36,654 bases of DNA, taken from positions 1 through 36,654 of the forward strand of contig JAACET010000031.1 in NCBI GenBank assembly GCA_011682385.1, in the 5' to 3' direction. The first letter of the stretch is position 1; each line of letters opens with the position of its first letter. The translations under genes were made by a program, and so were the position numbers. Source of the DNA: Actinomycetota bacterium (GTDB taxonomy: Bacteria; Planctomycetota; Phycisphaerae; JAACET01). The notes below the pieces were generated by a model. That model worked only from the letters and a program-made list of their open reading frames with translations, searched no databases and was not told the origin of the DNA. Positions 33,491-36,654 of this stretch are shown here, piece by piece.

Positions 33491-34639
33491 TCAGAGGCTT
33501 TTGCTTTGAGGTGCTCTCATGCGAAGAACGTCTTCAAAGAGAGTAATGTATTGTCTGGTGATTTTCTCCCACGAGTTCTCCAGGGCGAACTGTTTGGCGT
33601 GCTTGCCGAGTTGGGCCATATCTGAGTTGAGTATCCTGTCGAGTGCTTCGGCCAGCTGTTTCGGATCGTCAGGAGCTGCCAGGACACCATTTAGACCATC
33701 GGTGACGATTTCCTCAATGCCGGGAGCGAATGTTCCAAGGACGCACTTGCCATAACTCATGGCCTCCAGAACAGAGTTGGGCATTCCTTCCCCTTCTCGT
33801 GAAGGGTGAGCAAGGAATTGGCAGTTTGCCAGAAGCCAGGCCTTCTCGTATCCCGATACCTCACCAACAAAGCAGACGTGGCCGTCTAATCTGCTGTCGG
33901 ATACTTGTTTTTGGAGCGCATCGTGTTGTTGTCCTTTCCCAGCGATTACCAGCAGCGGTGTATCCTTGCCGTTGGCTTGGACAATTCGAATTGCTTCAAT
34001 GATCAGGTCTATACCCTTGAAGCGGCGCAGACGTGTCATGGTTAGCATAAATGGCTCACCGGCCAGCTGCGCCAAGGCTTGCGGTGCCGGTTCGCCTATA
34101 GGATTCTCCGTAGGGGCATCAATCCCATTCAGTATCAGGTTTGCTTTTTTGAGGCCCCCAGTTAGATTTTCAACCCGCCTGCTCAGATGTCTGTTGAGCG
34201 TAGTTACTGCGTCGGCCTGTTTGAGTGCCCGCTGGATGCGTCTCTTGGGCAGCCACCTCGCCAAGTATCGACTTCGGTCACTGATGTCACCGCCTCGGCT
34301 CGAAATAATCACGGGGATGTTCAGCTTAGCTCCGACCCGAACAGCGGTATGTCCTTGGGGATAGGCCTGGTAGGCCCACAACAGATCAAACTGATACTGA
34401 CGGTGATAACGGCTGAGCGATATAGATACACTCCATGGCCACCAAGTCGTTGATCGTGGACGGGGGTAGAAATGGATCGGATAGGGGCGATCAATATCTC
34501 TAAGCTCCTCGCCTAGAGCCTGGGTGACGACCACGGGCTCGTGCCCCCATTCATTGAGAATGCAGGCCATTCTGTCTGCAGCCTTTTCCAAACCACCCAC
34601 CTGAGGAAGAAAGCTAGGGAGGAACAAGCATATTCTCAT
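33491..34639 (-). CDS. GT4-family glycosyltransferase
   Basis: This 382-aa GT-B retaining glycosyltransferase has GGLEKAADRMA near the N-terminus (acceptor side), YRHQYQFDLLWAYQAYPQG, and a C-terminal Glycos_transf_1 domain with AHPSREGEGMPNSVLEAMSYGKCVLGT and GIEEIVTDGLNGVL. These carry the EX7E region. The start at 34639 (MRICLFLPSFLPQVGG) has GGAG close upstream, and its ATG overlaps the asnB stop (ATGA), indicating translational coupling. It probably transfers a hexose in the surface polysaccharide made by this cluster. The donor and acceptor are unknown. Confidence 0.88.
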   Translation of the reverse strand: MRICLFLPSFLPQVGGLEKAADRMACILNEWGHEPVVVTQALGEELRDIDRPYPIHFYPRPRSTTWWPWSVSISLSRYHRQYQFDLLWAYQAYPQGHTAVRVGAKLNIPVIISSRGGDISDRSRYLARWLPKRRIQRALKQADAVTTLNRHLSRRVENLTGGLKKANLILNGIDAPTENPIGEPAPQALAQLAGEPFMLTMTRLRRFKGIDLIIEAIRIVQANGKDTPLLVIAGKGQQHDALQKQVSDSRLDGHVCFVGEVSGYEKAWLLANCQFLAHPSREGEGMPNSVLEAMSYGKCVLGTFAPGIEEIVTDGLNGVLAAPDDPKQLAEALDRILNSDMAQLGKHAKQFALENSWEKITRQYITLFEDVLRMRAPQSKSL

Positions 34640-36492
34640 TTCTTCTCCAACCAGAGTCCAAGCAGCAGTATCAGCCAAAGCCGCTTGCCGTGATTGACGT
34701 GTTTCTGTTCGTGTTGATACATCCAGTTATTTACTGTTTCTCGGTTTAGATATTGCCAGATCGGGTGGTTCACGCTGCCCACCATATCGCGTATGTGGGT
34801 GTTGTAATGGTATCTGGTCCAATCAGCCACCGGAACACTAAAGCCCTGCTTATGCCGATTAAGTAATCCTTCTGGAAGGTATCTAGACGCCACTTTCTTT
34901 AGCAGGTACTTCCCTATGCGTTTTCTGAACTTCAGTTCCGGCGGGAGTGTTGCCGCGAATTCCATGAGCTCGTGATCCAGCAGGGGAGCCCTCACCTCAA
35001 GGCCGAAAGCCATGCTGGCTATATCTGTCTTGACCAGTAGATCGTTGGCAAAGTAACCGGCGTAATGAATGGCCAGCAATTGGTTAAGAGGGTAGGTCTT
35101 AAAATCCACTTCGTCCAGGAGCGATAGCTGGTAGTCATGCCGAAGCAGCTCTACTTGGCTAAAAAAGTCATTTTGGTACAGCATGGATCGGTCGTATTCA
35201 CGCACATAACGCTCATGGATTAACGAACGGTTAAGCGGACTGGCAAATGCACTGAGCCTTTTAAAGAACTTAGCCCAGGCGCGGTTTTGGCACTTCCCAC
35301 GACGTAATTGCCCGATGGCCCGGCCCAGTTGATAACGTTTTCTCATGGCCGAGCCGAAAAGTCGGTCACGCATACGTAGCCTGAAGAAGGAATACCCCGC
35401 TAACAGTTCATCACCGCCATCTCCACTCAGTACTACCTTGACATTCTGGCCCGCATATTTGCAGACCATTAGTGTGGGCAAGGCCGAACTATCACCGTAA
35501 GGTTCGCCGTACTGTTCGATTGCTCTGTCAAGATAACCTTCAGAATCCTGCATGGAGAGTTCATAGCAGTGGTGGTCTGTGCCGTAGCGTTCAGCCACCT
35601 GACGGGCATACTCCCGTTCGTCGTATTGTTTTTCCTTGAAGCCGATTGTGAAGGTCATGATTTTTGACGGTGCTTCTTGAGCAGCGATAGCTGTTACCAG
35701 CCCTGAGTCCACGCCCCCGCTCAGCAGGCAGCCGACAGGGACGTCAGCTCGAAGCCGATATCGCACTGCCTGGCGTATTTTCTGTTCCAGTATGTTCGCG
35801 GCATCTCTTTCGGAGATAGTCGATTGCCCTCTCGGAGCAAATTGCAACTTCCAGTAGCGACGGACACTCAGTTGTTCACCGTCCCATACCGCATAGTGGG
35901 CCGCCGGGAGCTTGAACACATTACGGTTTATCGTGTAAGGGGCGGGGATGAACTGATATCCCAAAAACAGATCGATGGCTTTGGGTTCCAGTTGCGGCTC
36001 CGTCAGGCACTGCCTCAATGCCCTCAGTTCCGAGGCGAAGGTAAAGCCTTGGCCGTCGGATGTATAAACGAGAGGCTTCTGTCCAAAACGATCTCGTGCC
36101 AGCCAGAGCTTGTTATCGTGGTCATCCCAAATAGCAAAAGCATACATGCCCCGCAGCAATCCAAGACACTCGACCCCCATCTTGCGCCACAGTAGAAGCA
36201 AGACCTCCGTATCTGAGGTGGTCCGAAATTTCTCGTTTGGGAGCCGTTCTTTCCGCAACTCCACGTAGTTGTATATTTCGCCGTTATAGACAATCGTAAA
36301 GCGTCCCGTTGGGTCGGTCATAGGCTGGTTGGCCCGCTCGTCCAGATCGAGGATCGACAGACGTGTGTGTCCTAGAATGCAGTTTCGCCCGTTGGTCCAT
36401 TGCCCTCTTGCATCCGGGCCACGGTGCCGTAGATGAGCCAAGGGCAGTGTGTTGATATGATTTCTGCCGACTTTTCCTATGATTCCGCACAT
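34636..36492 (-). CDS. asnB: AsnB-type glutamine-hydrolysing amidotransferase of a glycan locus
   Basis: This 618-aa protein has an N-terminal class II glutaminase domain (Cys2 nucleophile after Met: MCGIIGK; HRGPDARG; YNGEIYN) and a C-terminal PP-loop synthetase domain (SGGVDSGLVTAI; SGDGGDELLAGY). This is the asparagine synthetase family; in polysaccharide loci members often transfer ammonia to an uronic acid or other carboxyl on a glycan rather than to aspartate. Whether it makes asparagine cannot be told from sequence. AAGGA lies 8 nt before the ATG. The gene precedes a glycosyltransferase by an ATGA overlap and follows another glycosyltransferase. Confidence 0.9.
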   Translation of the reverse strand: MCGIIGKVGRNHINTLPLAHLRHRGPDARGQWTNGRNCILGHTRLSILDLDERANQPMTDPTGRFTIVYNGEIYNYVELRKERLPNEKFRTTSDTEVLLLLWRKMGVECLGLLRGMYAFAIWDDHDNKLWLARDRFGQKPLVYTSDGQGFTFASELRALRQCLTEPQLEPKAIDLFLGYQFIPAPYTINRNVFKLPAAHYAVWDGEQLSVRRYWKLQFAPRGQSTISERDAANILEQKIRQAVRYRLRADVPVGCLLSGGVDSGLVTAIAAQEAPSKIMTFTIGFKEKQYDEREYARQVAERYGTDHHCYELSMQDSEGYLDRAIEQYGEPYGDSSALPTLMVCKYAGQNVKVVLSGDGGDELLAGYSFFRLRMRDRLFGSAMRKRYQLGRAIGQLRRGKCQNRAWAKFFKRLSAFASPLNRSLIHERYVREYDRSMLYQNDFFSQVELLRHDYQLSLLDEVDFKTYPLNQLLAIHYAGYFANDLLVKTDIASMAFGLEVRAPLLDHELMEFAATLPPELKFRKRIGKYLLKKVASRYLPEGLLNRHKQGFSVPVADWTRYHYNTHIRDMVGSVNHPIWQYLNRETVNNWMYQHEQKHVNHGKRLWLILLLGLWLEKK

Positions 36493-36536
36493 GGGGCTAT
36501 CCTTCAGACGCTACAGGGTTCTCGTTTTGTTGGGCG

Positions 36537-36654
36537 TCAAGACTGATAGACTTCGAGCAGCTCGTCCACGTGACGTTCCATGCTCAGTTTTTCAACTATT
36601 TGCAGACAGTTTTGGGATAACTCGCCCCGCCGACCCGCATCGCATAGACTGTCC
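36537..36654 (-). CDS. Partial glycosyltransferase (C-terminus; start beyond window)
   Basis: An open minus-strand frame enters from beyond base 36654 and ends at TGA 36537-36539. The visible residues include SLCDAGRRGELSQNCLQIVE and then SMERHVDELLEVYQS, like the C-terminal helices of GT4 glycosyltransferases. About 39 codons are seen. The gap to asnB is 44 bp, so it is probably the upstream gene of the same operon. Confidence 0.55.
   Translation of the reverse strand, partial: DSLCDAGRRGELSQNCLQIVEKLSMERHVDELLEVYQS

Overview
The window looks like a chromosomal stretch from an uncultured-type Planctomycetota, most likely near the Phycisphaerae. This is inferred from several FTL(V/I)E prepilin-type genes around a pilB/pilT/gspE/gspF block, a carB about 60 residues longer than the usual form, a DUF6485 mini-protein, and a compound repeat of a kind I recall from planctomycete-like genomes. 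No ribosomal RNA or taxonomic marker is present, so the placement is tentative. Coding is dense and on both strands. By eye GC is a little above 50%, with AT-richer patches in a methyltransferase at about 30.2-30.9 kb and in a small cassette at 9.6-11.1 kb.

Region 1 (1-8045, all minus) is one operon for a type IV pilus / type II secretion-like machine: PilB-like ATPase, PilT, GspE-like ATPase, GspF, a GspG-like membrane protein that has lost the FTLIE cleavage motif, a canonical GspG, and a second prepilin running off the window. That last prepilin takes its start codon and leader from a short tandem repeat.

Region 2 (8.3-11.5 kb, minus) holds tRNA-Val(UAC), a radical SAM enzyme, a three-gene cassette of unrecognised proteins (257, 77 and 150 aa, the last two membrane anchored), and tRNA-Ala(GGC). 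Both tRNAs have good sigma70-type promoters.

Region 3 (11.7-16.9 kb, plus) is a compact operon behind a clear sigma70 promoter. It encodes a coiled-coil lipoprotein, a radical SAM protein resembling archaeal tetraether lipid synthase (Tes/MJ0619) with a duplicated zinc-ribbon-like N-terminal module, and a radical SAM/SPASM enzyme overlapping it. This is my best candidate for an undescribed system, possibly making membrane-spanning or otherwise C-C-coupled lipids.

Region 4 (17.0-26.6 kb) is mostly metabolism: nadB, a TPR protein, and a carB-deoC-yhcH-type operon. It also holds a pentapeptide-like repeat protein fused to a K+-channel pore, followed by DUF6485.

Region 5 (27.0-29.1 kb) is a two-gene c-di-GMP signalling unit: a single-domain response regulator and an HD-GYP protein with a Cys-rich sensory N-terminus.

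Region 6 (29.2 kb to the end) is a surface-glycan locus with three methyltransferases, a CgeB-like glycosyltransferase with an unknown C-terminal domain, a GT4 glycosyltransferase translationally coupled to an AsnB-type amidotransferase, and the tail of a further glycosyltransferase.
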